Shown here one piece after another: positions 32,960-42,568 of a DNA stretch of 64,000 nucleotides. The DNA lies in NCBI RefSeq assembly GCF_019774615.1, contig NZ_CP081497.1, positions 2,542,001 to 2,606,000 of the forward strand, given 5' to 3'. The stretch's first letter is position 1; the number at the start of each line of letters is the position of its first letter. The translations under genes were made by a program, and so were the position numbers. The notes under the pieces are model-generated. The model did no database searches, was not told the DNA's origin, and worked only from the letters and a program-made list of their open reading frames with translations. The stretch is from Streptomyces sp. BHT-5-2 (GTDB lineage Bacteria; Actinomycetota; Actinomycetes; Streptomycetales; Streptomycetaceae).

Positions 32960-33667
32960 TCAGCGTGCGCGGAGTATGAGTTCGTCGATCGTGCTCCACA
33001 GCTTCGGCCAGTTGTCGGAGAAGTGCATGTGCTCTCCGGGGACGTCGATCAGTTCGAAGGAGGCCGTGGTCGCCTCCGCCCACTGGGCCGATTCGTCGCG
33101 GGTCACCAGTTCGTCGTCGACTCCTCGGAGCGCGCTGATCGGGACCGGGAGAGGGCGGGCGGACTCTGCCGTGGGCGGTGCTTCATTGATGCCCATGTCG
33201 GCCCGTAGCGCCGGGATGACCAGTTCGCGGAGCTCGGGGTCGTGGAGGGCCTCGTGATCGTAGCCGACCAACTCGCTTGTTCGAGCGGCCAGTTGGGCGT
33301 CCGAGAGTGTGTGTACGCCGATGTGGGGTCGAGGGAGCCACGGTGCTGCCGCGCCGCTGACGATCAGGCGGTGGGGGAGCGGGAGGCCCTTGCTGCGCAG
33401 GAGCTGCGTGGTCTCGTGGGCCAGGAGTGCGCCGAAGCTGTGGCCGAATAGGGCGTACGGGCCGTCTCCGGATGCCTTGAGGATGCGCTCGGCTGTGCCT
33501 GCCGCGGCCTCGGCGAGTGACGTGTAGGGGTCCTCGATGAACAGCTCCTCGCGGCCCGGCAGCTGGACGGGCACGATCTCGAACGACTCGGCCTCATGGT
33601 CGCGCCAGGGGCGGAACACGCTGGCTCCCGCACCGGCGAACGGCAAGCACAACAGCGGGAGTTTCAT
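32960..33667 (-). CDS. Type II thioesterase (first of two)
   Basis: A 235-residue alpha/beta hydrolase of the editing thioesterase family. These act in trans to strip wrong or stalled acyl groups from carrier domains. The motifs are LCLPFAGAGASVF near the start, nucleophile ALFGHSFGALLAHE (Ser), an Asp in ALRGVDDELV, and a His in VPGEHMHFSDNW. It begins 55 bases after the C-A-PCP gene in the minus-strand operon. A second type II thioesterase is encoded at 53237. Confidence 0.93.
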   Translation of the reverse strand: MKLPLLCLPFAGAGASVFRPWRDHEAESFEIVPVQLPGREELFIEDPYTSLAEAAAGTAERILKASGDGPYALFGHSFGALLAHETTQLLRSKGLPLPHRLIVSGAAAPWLPRPHIGVHTLSDAQLAARTSELVGYDHEALHDPELRELVIPALRADMGINEAPPTAESARPLPVPISALRGVDDELVTRDESAQWAEATTASFELIDVPGEHMHFSDNWPKLWSTIDELILRAR

Positions 33668-33721
33668 GGGATTCCTTCTTGGGGTGAGGTGGGCGGTGCG
33701 GGAGCGGCGTCGGGGGTGCTG

Positions 33722-36700
33722 CTAGCGGGTGGGGCGCTTCCAGCGGGCGAGGGCCTGTGCTCGGGCGGCGCCGCGTCCGGGCTGCGGTTCGTCGCTGGGG
33801 GAGCGCGGTTGTGTGTCGCCGCTCAGGGATGCCAGATGCGCCGCGAGGCTCCGCACCGTCGTGTGCTGGAACAAGTCGACCACCTGTAGCGTGGGGTGCT
33901 GGGTACGCAGGGCGGCCAGGACGCGGAGCAGGCCCAGGGAGTTGCCACCCAGTTCGAAGAACGTCGCGTCCAGGTCGGTGACCGGCTTGGCAAGGACCTC
34001 GCTCCAGGCGTTCAGGATCGGGTCCGCCGGGCCGCCGACCGGGGTCGCGGCCGGAGCCCGGCCCGGCCGTGCGGCGGCTTGTGCGGTGGTCCAGGAGGTG
34101 ACCGTCGCTCGGTCCAGCTTGCCGTTGGGGAGTTGGGGGAGCGCCGGTACCAGGAGCCAGGAGCTGGGGACCATGGCCTCGGTGAGCCACGTCGCGGCGT
34201 GAGCACGCAGGTTGGCCGAGAGGCGGGGGGCTACTGGTTCCGGAAGGGTGCCCGCGAGAGGTATGCCTTCCGTCGGGGCGATGAATGCCGCGACCGCCGT
34301 GCCGTCGGGGACCACCGCCACCGCCGCGTCGCGCACCTCGGGGTGGCTGCGCAGTGCCGACTCGATCTCCTCCAGCTCAATGCGCTGGCCTCGGACCTTG
34401 ACCTGGGTGTCGCCCCGGCTGACGAAGCGGAGGCCGTGGTCTGCCTCGAATACCGCCATATCCCCGGTGTCGTAGGCGAGTTCCTCGCCGGCGTCGGGCA
34501 GCGGACAGAAGCGGTCAGCGGTGAGAGTCGGCTGTTGCCAGTAGCCCTGGCCCACGCCCGCCCCGGAGACCATCAGGCGTCCGGGGACGCCCACCGGGAG
34601 CCGGCGGCCGTGCGCGTCCACGACGTGGCAGCGCTCGCCGAGGAGCGGGCGGCCGATGTGCACGGGGACGTCGGTGCCCTCCGGTATCCGCCAGACCGTC
34701 GACCAGACCGTGGTCTCTGTCGGGCCGTAGCAGTTGATGACCGGGCCCGGGACCAGGGCCGTCAACTCTCGTGCCAGGTCCGCGGGGAGTGGTTCGCCGC
34801 CGACCAGCAGGGCTCCCAGGCGGGTCAGAAGGCGGCGGCCGTCTGGGTCGGTGGCCAGGATGCGGGCGACCGTCGGGGTGCACTGGTAGAGGGCGCCGTC
34901 CGGGACCGGTGCGTCCGTGACCGCGCGGTGGCTCGTCAGCAGGACGGAGCGGCCCCGTGCCAGCGGCCAGTGCAGCTCCAGGGCGCTGATGTCGAAGGAC
35001 AGGCTGGTGCCCGCGACCGTGAACGGGGGCGGGCCGCCGCCGAGTTCACGGTCGAAGGCGGCGAAGAGCGCGGACAGGTTCTCGTGGCGGATGACGACGC
35101 CCTTGGGGCGGCCCGTGGAGCCTGAGGTGTAGATGAGGTACGCGGGGTCCGCCGGGCGGACGTCCGGCCAGGCCGCGGGCGGTGTCGTCTCGGTCGTCGC
35201 GTCCGGGTGGAGGTTCGGCACCCCGGGGACCAGGGGTTCCGGGGCGACCGAGGCCGCCAGTGCCGCGTCCTCGGCCATGTAGCGCAGGCGGTCCGGGGGG
35301 TATTCGGGGTCGAGCGGGACGTACGCCGCGCCCGTCTTCCACACCGCGAGCAGCGTCACCACCAGGTCCGGGGTCCTGGGGAGGCACACGCCCACGCGGT
35401 CGCCGGGAGAGACCCCGGCCTCGATCAGGGCGGTCGCCAGCGCCGTTGCCCGTTCGCTCAGTTCGGCGTACGTGATGCTCTCGGTGCCCGTGGTGACGGC
35501 GACCGCTGACGGCGTACGTCGTACGTGCTCCTCGATGGGTGCATGCACCGGCGCCGTGGCGAGGGGCGCGGGGCCGCCGTCCAGCGCGCTGAGACCGGCC
35601 ACTTCCTCGGGGGAGAGGAGCGACAGCTCCGACAGCGGGAGAACGGAGCCGTCGGCCAGCGCTTCGAGGGCGGCGAGCAGGTGCTGTGCGAGGCGCTGGG
35701 CCGCCTGCGGGGTCAGTGCAGCGTGACGGTGTCCGATCTCCAGACGCATGGCGCCGTCGAGCGAGTGATGGAGCGTCAGGGCCACGTCGTACTCGGCCTC
35801 GACCGGCGCGGACTGGGTGAGCTGCCAGCTCAGCCCGTCCAGGGCCAAGGGCGCGGACTCGGTGGTCTGGGCGCAGAGGATCTGCGTGAGCGGCTTGCGG
35901 CCAGGGCAGCGCCGTACCCCGACCGTGTCGAGGATGTCCTCGATCGGAAGCGCCGCGTGGTCCACGGCGTCGAACAGCGCGTCCATGGTGCGGTCGAGCA
36001 CCTCGTCGCTGTCCGCCCCGTCGAGCCTGAGGCGCACCGGCACGGTGTTCTGCAGGCAGCCGATCACATCCTGGTCCGTGGCGCTCCGGCCGCTCGCCAC
36101 CGTGGCGATCACCAGATCGTCGCGGCTGGTGTACCAGCAGGTCACCATCGCTGCCGCCGCGAGGAGTTGGGCGAAGGGGGTAGCGCCGCGCTCACGGGTG
36201 AGCGCGGCCATCCGGGTGGCGAGTTCCGGACTGATCTCGGTGGTCACTACGCCGGATGCCGTGCTGTCAGGGGTGCTTGAGAGAGGTAGAGCGGTGTCCT
36301 GAGGGCAGTCCGCCAACGCGCGCGACCAGAATTCGCGCAGTTGGGCGGTGTGTTCGGGGTCGGGTGCGACCGTGGGCGGCGCGAGGGCCAGGGACGGTGC
36401 CCCCTTCTCGTACGCGAGAGAGAGCTGGTTGAGCAGGACCGCGGTCGAGTCGTCGTCGAAGATCGCGTGATGCGTGCCGATCAGGCAGTGCGTACGCTCG
36501 GGGCCGACCAGCAGGCGGACACGGCAGAGCGGTCCCGCATCGTGGGCGAAGGGTGCGCCGGTGTCCGTGATCAGCGCGGGCAGTTGGGTCTCGGCGCCGT
36601 CCGACTCCAGGACTTGGACGTCCACGGCCGATGCCGGGTGGGTGCGTTGCGTCAGGCCGTCCGGTGCCATGTGCAGGGACGTACGTAGCGCCGGTTGCGC

Positions 36701-36847
36701 CTCAAGGAGAGCGTGCACCGCCTCGGTCAGGCGAAGGGCGGAGACCCGGCCCTCGATGACGAGGTGGTTGCGGACCGTGGCTCTGCCATCCCGCTGGTCG
36801 AGCACGAAGAACCGCAGCTGTCCTGGGCTTGCCGGTCGGTCTGTCAC
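33722..36847 (-). CDS. NRPS module C-A-PCP, predicted glycine-activating
   Basis: A 1041-residue synthetase. Condensation domain ~1-430, with the active-site segment GTHHAIFDDDS (HHxxxDD; the usual final Gly is Asp). Adenylation domain ~440-915: LIYTSGSTGRPKG, SFDISALELH, INCYGPTETTVW, AYDTGDMAVF, PNGKLDR. PCP ~935-1000 with FFELGGNSLGLL (Ser ~968). Reading the pocket residues by eye gives D-I-L-Q-L-G-C-V-W-K, close to the glycine code DILQLGLIWK. There is no thioesterase at the C terminus. Its ATG overlaps the upstream A-PCP gene by 4 bases. Substrate prediction is by memory of published codes and should be checked. Confidence 0.9.
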   Translation of the reverse strand: MTDRPASPGQLRFFVLDQRDGRATVRNHLVIEGRVSALRLTEAVHALLEAQPALRTSLHMAPDGLTQRTHPASAVDVQVLESDGAETQLPALITDTGAPFAHDAGPLCRVRLLVGPERTHCLIGTHHAIFDDDSTAVLLNQLSLAYEKGAPSLALAPPTVAPDPEHTAQLREFWSRALADCPQDTALPLSSTPDSTASGVVTTEISPELATRMAALTRERGATPFAQLLAAAAMVTCWYTSRDDLVIATVASGRSATDQDVIGCLQNTVPVRLRLDGADSDEVLDRTMDALFDAVDHAALPIEDILDTVGVRRCPGRKPLTQILCAQTTESAPLALDGLSWQLTQSAPVEAEYDVALTLHHSLDGAMRLEIGHRHAALTPQAAQRLAQHLLAALEALADGSVLPLSELSLLSPEEVAGLSALDGGPAPLATAPVHAPIEEHVRRTPSAVAVTTGTESITYAELSERATALATALIEAGVSPGDRVGVCLPRTPDLVVTLLAVWKTGAAYVPLDPEYPPDRLRYMAEDAALAASVAPEPLVPGVPNLHPDATTETTPPAAWPDVRPADPAYLIYTSGSTGRPKGVVIRHENLSALFAAFDRELGGGPPPFTVAGTSLSFDISALELHWPLARGRSVLLTSHRAVTDAPVPDGALYQCTPTVARILATDPDGRRLLTRLGALLVGGEPLPADLARELTALVPGPVINCYGPTETTVWSTVWRIPEGTDVPVHIGRPLLGERCHVVDAHGRRLPVGVPGRLMVSGAGVGQGYWQQPTLTADRFCPLPDAGEELAYDTGDMAVFEADHGLRFVSRGDTQVKVRGQRIELEEIESALRSHPEVRDAAVAVVPDGTAVAAFIAPTEGIPLAGTLPEPVAPRLSANLRAHAATWLTEAMVPSSWLLVPALPQLPNGKLDRATVTSWTTAQAAARPGRAPAATPVGGPADPILNAWSEVLAKPVTDLDATFFELGGNSLGLLRVLAALRTQHPTLQVVDLFQHTTVRSLAAHLASLSGDTQPRSPSDEPQPGRGAARAQALARWKRPTR

Positions 36848-38733
36848 GAGGGCTCCTTGACGCCTCTCCGGCCCGCCCGAACGAGTTCGGCGAGGGCGGG
36901 GAGCGAAGAGTTGCGGTAGATGTCACGCAGCTGTACCGAGGTGAACCCGGCCTCGTGCAGCGCGTTGCGCAGCCGGGACGCGAGCAGGGAATTGCCGCCG
37001 ATTTCGAAGAAGTTGTCGTGGGGGCGCACGGGGACGTGCAGGAGGGCTTCCCAGATCGAGATCAGGTGGGCCTCGATGGGGTCCGTGTCGGTGGGGCTGT
37101 TTGCGGGTGTGTGCTCGTGCGTCGGGTCCGGGAGGCCGGTCGGGTCGAGCTTGCCGTTCGGGGTGAGGGGCAGCTCGGGTATGGCGGTGACGGTGCCGGG
37201 GACGAGGTGGGCGGGGAGCCTGTCCGCCGCGCGTCGTTTGATCCGGCCGGGGTCGCCGTCGGGGGTGGTGACGACATAGGCGTCCAGGCGGGCCGATGCC
37301 GTGCCCGCGCCACGGACCAGGACGACGGCGGCCAGTACGTCCGCGTCTTCGAGGAGGGTGGTGCGGATTTCGCCGGGTTCGATGCGGTGGCCGCGGATTT
37401 TGACCTGGTCGTCCAGGCGGCCGAGGTGTTCGAGGTGGCCGTCGGGGGTGTAGCGGCCGAGGTCGCCGCTGCGGTACAGGCGTGCGCCGGGGGTGTGGGT
37501 GAGGTGGTCGGGGAGGAAGCGTTGGGCGGTCAGTTCGGGGCGGTTGCCGTAGCCTTGGGCCACTCCGGCGCCGCCGATGTAGATTTCGCCGGCCACGCCG
37601 GGTGGGACGGGTTGGGCGTGCTCGTCGAGGATGTGGAGCTGCCAGCCCGGCAGGGGGCGTCCCACGGAACGCGTACCGGTCAGCGCGTCGGCGCGGGTGA
37701 GGGTGTGCCAGGTGCAGTGCACCGTGGTCTCGGTGATTCCGTACATGTTCACCGCACGGCAGCTGGTCTCGGGGTAGTGGTCGAGCCAGGGCAGCAGCAT
37801 CTTCGAGTCCAGCGGCTCTCCGCCGAAGATCAGCAGTCGCACCGCCAGGTTGGCCTGCTGGAAGTTCTCCGCGCGGATCAGCTGGGAGAACGCCGAGGGG
37901 GTCTGGCTCAGCACGGTCACTTTTTCGCGGGCCAGAGTTGCGTGTAACTCCTCCGGGTCCCGTGCCGCCCAGTGGTCGACGACTACCAGACGCCCGCCGG
38001 TGAGCAGGCAGCCCCAGATCTCCCACACCGAGAAGTCGAACGCGAACGAATGGAAGAACGACCACACATCGCTGGTACCGAGCTGGAACTCGGCCTTGGT
38101 CGCAGCCAGCAACGCCATCACATTTCGGTGCGCCACCAGCACACCCTTGGGACGTCCCGTCGAACCCGAGGTGTGAATCACATACGCCAACGCATCCGCA
38201 TCCACCGCCGGCAGCACCCGGCCCGCGTCCTGAGGTTGAGCGGACACCTCCACAGTCCGTACCCGCTCTTGGACCGCCGGTGGGAGAGCATCCCCCACCA
38301 CGACCCGCACGCCGGTGTCCTCGACCACGAACGCCAGCCGCTCAGCGGGATAGCCCGCATCCAACGGCACATACACCGCCCCGGCCTTCAACACCCCCAG
38401 CAAGCCGACGATCAACGCGGCACCCCGCGGCAGACACACACCCACCCGGTCACCGACCTCAACCCCGGCCTCGACCAACACACACGCCAACGCCGACGAC
38501 TCAGCATCCAGCTCGGCATACGTGAGAGACCTTCGACCATCCGTGACAGCGGTTTCCGTCGGGGCCCGCCGCGCCTGCGCGGTGAAGGCCCCCGGAATGC
38601 TCGTCCGGGGCGCGGTCAGTGGTCCTCCGTGCCCCAGAGAAGGGCCTTTCCCGTACGTCGCCTTTTGTTCCGGGGCGGTGGTGGGATCGCCGTCAGCGGC
38701 CTGAAATGGCCCAGCTAAGGCTTCACTAGTCAT
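36844..38733 (-). CDS. NRPS A-PCP didomain, predicted Thr-like substrate
   Basis: A 629-residue loading-type protein: an N-terminal linker of ~65 residues, an adenylation domain (YVIHTSGSTGRPKGVLVAHR, FAFDFSVWEIWG, VNMYGITETTVH, LYRSGDLGRY, TPNGKLD) and a PCP (FFEIGGNSLLASRL, Ser ~580). There is no condensation domain. Pocket residues D-F-W-S-I-G-M-V-H-K differ in one position from the threonine code DFWNIGMVHK. Bases 37342-38539 are an inverted near-copy of 40837-42034 in the plus-strand NRPS, so about 400 residues of the two A domains are identical. It is the first gene of the minus operon, divergent from the free PCP gene at 39136. Confidence 0.9.
   Translation of the reverse strand: MTSEALAGPFQAADGDPTTAPEQKATYGKGPSLGHGGPLTAPRTSIPGAFTAQARRAPTETAVTDGRRSLTYAELDAESSALACVLVEAGVEVGDRVGVCLPRGAALIVGLLGVLKAGAVYVPLDAGYPAERLAFVVEDTGVRVVVGDALPPAVQERVRTVEVSAQPQDAGRVLPAVDADALAYVIHTSGSTGRPKGVLVAHRNVMALLAATKAEFQLGTSDVWSFFHSFAFDFSVWEIWGCLLTGGRLVVVDHWAARDPEELHATLAREKVTVLSQTPSAFSQLIRAENFQQANLAVRLLIFGGEPLDSKMLLPWLDHYPETSCRAVNMYGITETTVHCTWHTLTRADALTGTRSVGRPLPGWQLHILDEHAQPVPPGVAGEIYIGGAGVAQGYGNRPELTAQRFLPDHLTHTPGARLYRSGDLGRYTPDGHLEHLGRLDDQVKIRGHRIEPGEIRTTLLEDADVLAAVVLVRGAGTASARLDAYVVTTPDGDPGRIKRRAADRLPAHLVPGTVTAIPELPLTPNGKLDPTGLPDPTHEHTPANSPTDTDPIEAHLISIWEALLHVPVRPHDNFFEIGGNSLLASRLRNALHEAGFTSVQLRDIYRNSSLPALAELVRAGRRGVKEPS
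37342..38539 (-). repeat. Inverted repeat, left arm (1198 bp, A-domain DNA)
   Basis: This segment is the reverse complement of 40837-42034 over the same length (1198 bp). By eye I found four differences (at 41107, 41536, 41563 and 41821 of the other arm), all silent in the A-domain frame. Identity stops abruptly at both ends. The spacing between arms is 2297 bp. Confidence 0.93.
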
Positions 38734-39135
38734 GAGTCAACAGCCCCCGGGTTGAAATTTTCTATCGGCCCACTTCGGCGTTCGCCCGATGGGGAACCTA
38801 TATCGAAGCGTGACGCAAAAGGAAGAGCCGCCGTGCGCCTTGTGTGCGGGCGTTACGTATGCCCGAATATGGCCGTTTGGCAACGTTGGTGCAAGTGTCG
38901 CGAGTTGAGCTTAACTTCTTGCGAGGGGGATCGCGGCGGTCATCCTTTGGCTTGGGAAAATATTGCTTGACACCTCGGCTTCCGCCGTATCAGGATCATG
39001 AAAACGTCTGGCTCGGGCAAATGTTCTGGCTCGGCTTCTTGCTTGCCTTTCGGCTTGATCGAAGACTCCATGACGCCATGTATTGCGCATTCCATAGACG
39101 GATTCTGGTATTCCCCGTGACGGAGGAGCAAGCGG
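38734..39135. promoter_or_regulatory. Bidirectional promoter region of the NRPS cluster
   Basis: The 402-base gap between the divergent operons is AT-richer than its surroundings and holds no gene. For the plus operon, TTGACA (38967-38972) is followed 15 bases later by TATCAG (38988), a weak promoter match. For the minus operon, TTGCAC and CATATT lie 17 bases apart around 38872-38900. A CAACGTTG palindrome lies at about 38881. The free PCP gene has GGAGGAG (39121-39127) before its ATG. No pathway-specific regulator is encoded within the cluster as seen here. Confidence 0.4.
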
Positions 39136-39381
39136 ATGAGGCCCGTTGTGCCGGATGAGTTAGTCCAGGACGTGAAGGCCCTTTGGCTCGAAGTTCTCGG
39201 TGAGGGAGCGGACCTCGACTGCGGCTTTCTGGAGAACGGCGGGGACTCGTTCCGCGCCGTTCTGTTCACCGCCCGGGTCTTCGAGGTGACCGGCCAGGAG
39301 ATCGACTATCTGGACGTGCTCGAGACGACCGGAGTCGAGGCGCTCTGCGCACTCGTTGTCGCCTCCACGCCCGGGCGTTGA
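39136..39381 (+). CDS. Free-standing peptidyl carrier protein
   Basis: An 81-residue carrier protein. The phosphopantetheine site is FLENGGDSFRAVLF (Ser in GGDS), with the helix-2 and helix-4 pattern of PCPs (VTGQEIDYLDVLETTGVEAL). GGAGGAG lies 8 bases before ATG 39136. It is the first gene of the plus operon, 7 bases before the C-A-PCP gene. It could be loaded by the free A domain at 58873 and presented to a free or integrated C domain. Confidence 0.9.
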   Translation: MRPVVPDELVQDVKALWLEVLGEGADLDCGFLENGGDSFRAVLFTARVFEVTGQEIDYLDVLETTGVEALCALVVASTPGR

Positions 39382-39388
39382 GGCGACG

Positions 39389-42300
39389 ATGTCCTCCGAT
39401 GTGACCGCAACTCCGCGCCGTGGCACTTCAGTTCAGACAGTCCAGACGGTTTCGCTGCCTCGTCAGGCACTCAGGGGCAGCGAGGACCTCGGCCCGCTGA
39501 CTCCGAGCCAGTCCGATCTCTATGTGGCGGACCGGGCCGCGGACGACCCCACGACCTATCACGTGGCCCTCGTCTACCGAGTCGAGGGCGCCCTCGACGA
39601 CACGGAGCTGCGGGCGCGGTTCGAGCGGCTGCTTGCCGCGCACCCGATGCTGGCGGCGTGCGTGGTCGAGGGCAGCGAGGGGTGGTTCTTCGCTCCGGCG
39701 GAACGAGCTCCCGCCCTGCACGTCTCGTCCGTTCCGATCGACCCCGAAAGCCCGCTGGCCGCCCGGCGCGTGCGTCAGGAGTGCCGACGCCCCATGGACC
39801 CGGCGCGTGGACCGCTGCTGCGCGTCGTGCTGCTGCGCTACCCGGGCCACCGCGCCGATCTCGTCGTCGTGGCCCACCATTTGGTCGTCGACGAACCGTC
39901 GGCCGAGCTGATGGCCCGCTGGCTGCTCGCGGGTGACGAGGCGGAGCCCGCGCAGACGTTCGCCGCCTGGGGAACCGCCACAGCGGTCACGCCGGACCGG
40001 ACCGAGCGCGCGGCCGCCCTGCGGGACGAGCTCGCGGCTGCCGATCTCACTCCCGCGCTCGACTGGGCCGCACCCACCGAGGAGGAAGTGGGCGGCGCCA
40101 TATGCGGGTTGAGGCTGCACGAGGCGCTGTGGGAGCAGGTGCGGAAGCTGTCCGCCGAGCTCCGGATCACGCCGTACTCCTTCGTCGTCGCCGCCGCAGG
40201 GCTGGTCTTCGGCCGCAATGCCCGAGCCGCTCGCCCGGTCCTCGGCGCGACGGTCTCGCGCAGGACGCCACGGCATGCGGCGACGGTCGGGTACTTCAAC
40301 TCCACCGTGCCGGTCCCACTCGGCCTCGACGCACAGCCCACCGTCGCCGACTTCCTGCGCCAGGCCCACGCCCGGTCCATGCGGGCCTACCGTGACGCGG
40401 ATCTGCCGCTGTCCACGGTTCTGCCGAAGGGCGCCGGCGAAGGGCCCCGGCTCGTCGTGGTGCCCACCGCACCACTTCCCGAGATCACGGCCGGGGGTGC
40501 GCGATGCACGCCGCACACCGACCTCGACCTCGGGACGGCGCAGTTCCCGCTCGCCCTCTATCTGCGCCAGGAGGCCGAGGGGCTGCACGGTCTGCTGCGG
40601 TACCAGCGTGGCAGGATCTCCGCGAGCGCGGCCGAGCAGTTCTGCCGCCAAGTGGAGACCGTGGTCGCCGCGTTCGTGGCAGACCCGGACGCGGCACCGT
40701 GGGAGGTCGTCACGGTGCCGCGGCCTTCGGGAGCCGGTCAGGGGCTGACGACCGCACCTGTCGTGCAGGACCTCTCCATTCCGGAACTCTTCGCGCGGCA
40801 GGTCGCCCGCGATGCCGGACGGGTTGCCGTCACGGGTGGTCGAAGGTCTCTCACGTATGCCGAGCTGGATGCTGAGTCGTCGGCGTTGGCGTGTGTGTTG
40901 GTCGAGGCCGGGGTTGAGGTCGGTGACCGGGTGGGTGTGTGTCTGCCGCGGGGTGCCGCGTTGATCGTCGGCTTGCTGGGGGTGTTGAAGGCCGGGGCGG
41001 TGTATGTGCCGTTGGATGCGGGCTATCCCGCTGAGCGGCTGGCGTTCGTGGTCGAGGACACCGGCGTGCGGGTCGTGGTGGGGGATGCTCTCCCACCGGC
41101 GGTCCAGGAGCGGGTACGGACTGTGGAGGTGTCCGCTCAACCTCAGGACGCGGGCCGGGTGCTGCCGGCGGTGGATGCGGATGCGTTGGCGTATGTGATT
41201 CACACCTCGGGTTCGACGGGACGTCCCAAGGGTGTGCTGGTGGCGCACCGAAATGTGATGGCGTTGCTGGCTGCGACCAAGGCCGAGTTCCAGCTCGGTA
41301 CCAGCGATGTGTGGTCGTTCTTCCATTCGTTCGCGTTCGACTTCTCGGTGTGGGAGATCTGGGGCTGCCTGCTCACCGGCGGGCGTCTGGTAGTCGTCGA
41401 CCACTGGGCGGCACGGGACCCGGAGGAGTTACACGCAACTCTGGCCCGCGAAAAAGTGACCGTGCTGAGCCAGACCCCCTCGGCGTTCTCCCAGCTGATC
41501 CGCGCGGAGAACTTCCAGCAGGCCAACCTGGCGGTACGACTGCTGATCTTCGGCGGAGAGCCACTGGACTCGAAGATGCTGCTGCCCTGGCTCGACCACT
41601 ACCCCGAGACCAGCTGCCGTGCGGTGAACATGTACGGAATCACCGAGACCACGGTGCACTGCACCTGGCACACCCTCACCCGCGCCGACGCGCTGACCGG
41701 TACGCGTTCCGTGGGACGCCCCCTGCCGGGCTGGCAGCTCCACATCCTCGACGAGCACGCCCAACCCGTCCCACCCGGCGTGGCCGGCGAAATCTACATC
41801 GGCGGCGCCGGAGTGGCCCAGGGCTACGGCAACCGCCCCGAACTGACCGCCCAACGCTTCCTCCCCGACCACCTCACCCACACCCCCGGCGCACGCCTGT
41901 ACCGCAGCGGCGACCTCGGCCGCTACACCCCCGACGGCCACCTCGAACACCTCGGCCGCCTGGACGACCAGGTCAAAATCCGCGGCCACCGCATCGAACC
42001 CGGCGAAATCCGCACCACCCTCCTCGAAGACGCGCGCGTCAGCGCGGCGGCCGCGCTCGTCCGGACGCCGGACGGGCCCGCCACCGCGCGGGTCGATGCG
42101 TACGTAGTCGTCGCGGATCCCGAGGAACTCCCGGACATCCGGCGGGTGTTGGTCCAGCGACTGCCCGCGTATCTGGTCCCGGCGACCCTCACCGCCGTGC
42201 CCGAGCTGCCCCTCACCCCGAACGGCAAGCTCGATGCCGTCCGGCTTCCGGATCCCGTCATACCGTCCCCTGCCGATGCATCCCCCGCCCCGGAACCCGG

Positions 42301-42568
42301 AGGCGAAGACACCTGCCCGGTCGCCCTCACCGCCATCTGGCAGCAGGTCATCGGTGTCCCCGTCGGTCCCGACGACAACTTCTTCGACCTCGGCGGAAAC
42401 TCCCTGCTGGCCGTCCAGCTCAACGCGGCGCTCCGCAAGAGCGGCTTCCCCGAAGTGCGGCTGCGGGACATCTTCCGTCACTCCACCCCGCGCCGCCTGG
42501 CGGTGGCCATCGAGTCCCGTGGCGGCGCGGTCGAGAACGCAAGCAAGCTTGGAGGAAAATCGGCATGA
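39389..42568 (+). CDS. NRPS module C-A-PCP, predicted Thr-like substrate
   Basis: A 1059-residue synthetase from ATG 39389. Condensation domain ~35-450, with active-site VVAHHLVVDEPS (HHxxxDE; the usual Gly is Glu). Adenylation domain ~475-960 is identical over ~400 residues to that of the A-PCP protein at 36844, so the same Thr-like pocket (D-F-W-S-I-G-M-V-H-K) applies. PCP ~980-1040 with FFDLGGNSLLAVQL (Ser ~1005). The shared DNA ends sharply in the C-terminal subdomain of the A domain (after LLEDA), beyond which the two proteins are unrelated at DNA level. It overlaps the PKS gene by 4 bases, so chain transfer to the KS is likely. Confidence 0.92.
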   Translation: MSSDVTATPRRGTSVQTVQTVSLPRQALRGSEDLGPLTPSQSDLYVADRAADDPTTYHVALVYRVEGALDDTELRARFERLLAAHPMLAACVVEGSEGWFFAPAERAPALHVSSVPIDPESPLAARRVRQECRRPMDPARGPLLRVVLLRYPGHRADLVVVAHHLVVDEPSAELMARWLLAGDEAEPAQTFAAWGTATAVTPDRTERAAALRDELAAADLTPALDWAAPTEEEVGGAICGLRLHEALWEQVRKLSAELRITPYSFVVAAAGLVFGRNARAARPVLGATVSRRTPRHAATVGYFNSTVPVPLGLDAQPTVADFLRQAHARSMRAYRDADLPLSTVLPKGAGEGPRLVVVPTAPLPEITAGGARCTPHTDLDLGTAQFPLALYLRQEAEGLHGLLRYQRGRISASAAEQFCRQVETVVAAFVADPDAAPWEVVTVPRPSGAGQGLTTAPVVQDLSIPELFARQVARDAGRVAVTGGRRSLTYAELDAESSALACVLVEAGVEVGDRVGVCLPRGAALIVGLLGVLKAGAVYVPLDAGYPAERLAFVVEDTGVRVVVGDALPPAVQERVRTVEVSAQPQDAGRVLPAVDADALAYVIHTSGSTGRPKGVLVAHRNVMALLAATKAEFQLGTSDVWSFFHSFAFDFSVWEIWGCLLTGGRLVVVDHWAARDPEELHATLAREKVTVLSQTPSAFSQLIRAENFQQANLAVRLLIFGGEPLDSKMLLPWLDHYPETSCRAVNMYGITETTVHCTWHTLTRADALTGTRSVGRPLPGWQLHILDEHAQPVPPGVAGEIYIGGAGVAQGYGNRPELTAQRFLPDHLTHTPGARLYRSGDLGRYTPDGHLEHLGRLDDQVKIRGHRIEPGEIRTTLLEDARVSAAAALVRTPDGPATARVDAYVVVADPEELPDIRRVLVQRLPAYLVPATLTAVPELPLTPNGKLDAVRLPDPVIPSPADASPAPEPGGEDTCPVALTAIWQQVIGVPVGPDDNFFDLGGNSLLAVQLNAALRKSGFPEVRLRDIFRHSTPRRLAVAIESRGGAVENASKLGGKSA
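40837..42034 (+). repeat. Inverted repeat, right arm (1198 bp, A-domain DNA)
   Basis: Inverted near-identical partner of 37342-38539. It begins in the linker before the A domain (GGRRSLTYAELD) and ends at LLEDA near the end of the A domain. Both arms are read in the same frame by their genes, so crossing over anywhere within them keeps both reading frames. Confidence 0.93.

Noticed and set aside
39428..41404. 658-codon antisense frame over the plus-strand NRPS (and its counterpart over the minus-strand A domain)
   Set aside because: These are antisense shadows. They occur in pairs only because the A-domain DNA is duplicated.
41311..42564. Extension of the PKS frame upstream to 41311
   Set aside because: The extra part is an Arg/Pro/His-rich shadow of the A domain. 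ATG 42565 overlaps the NRPS stop and has GGAGGAAA before it.
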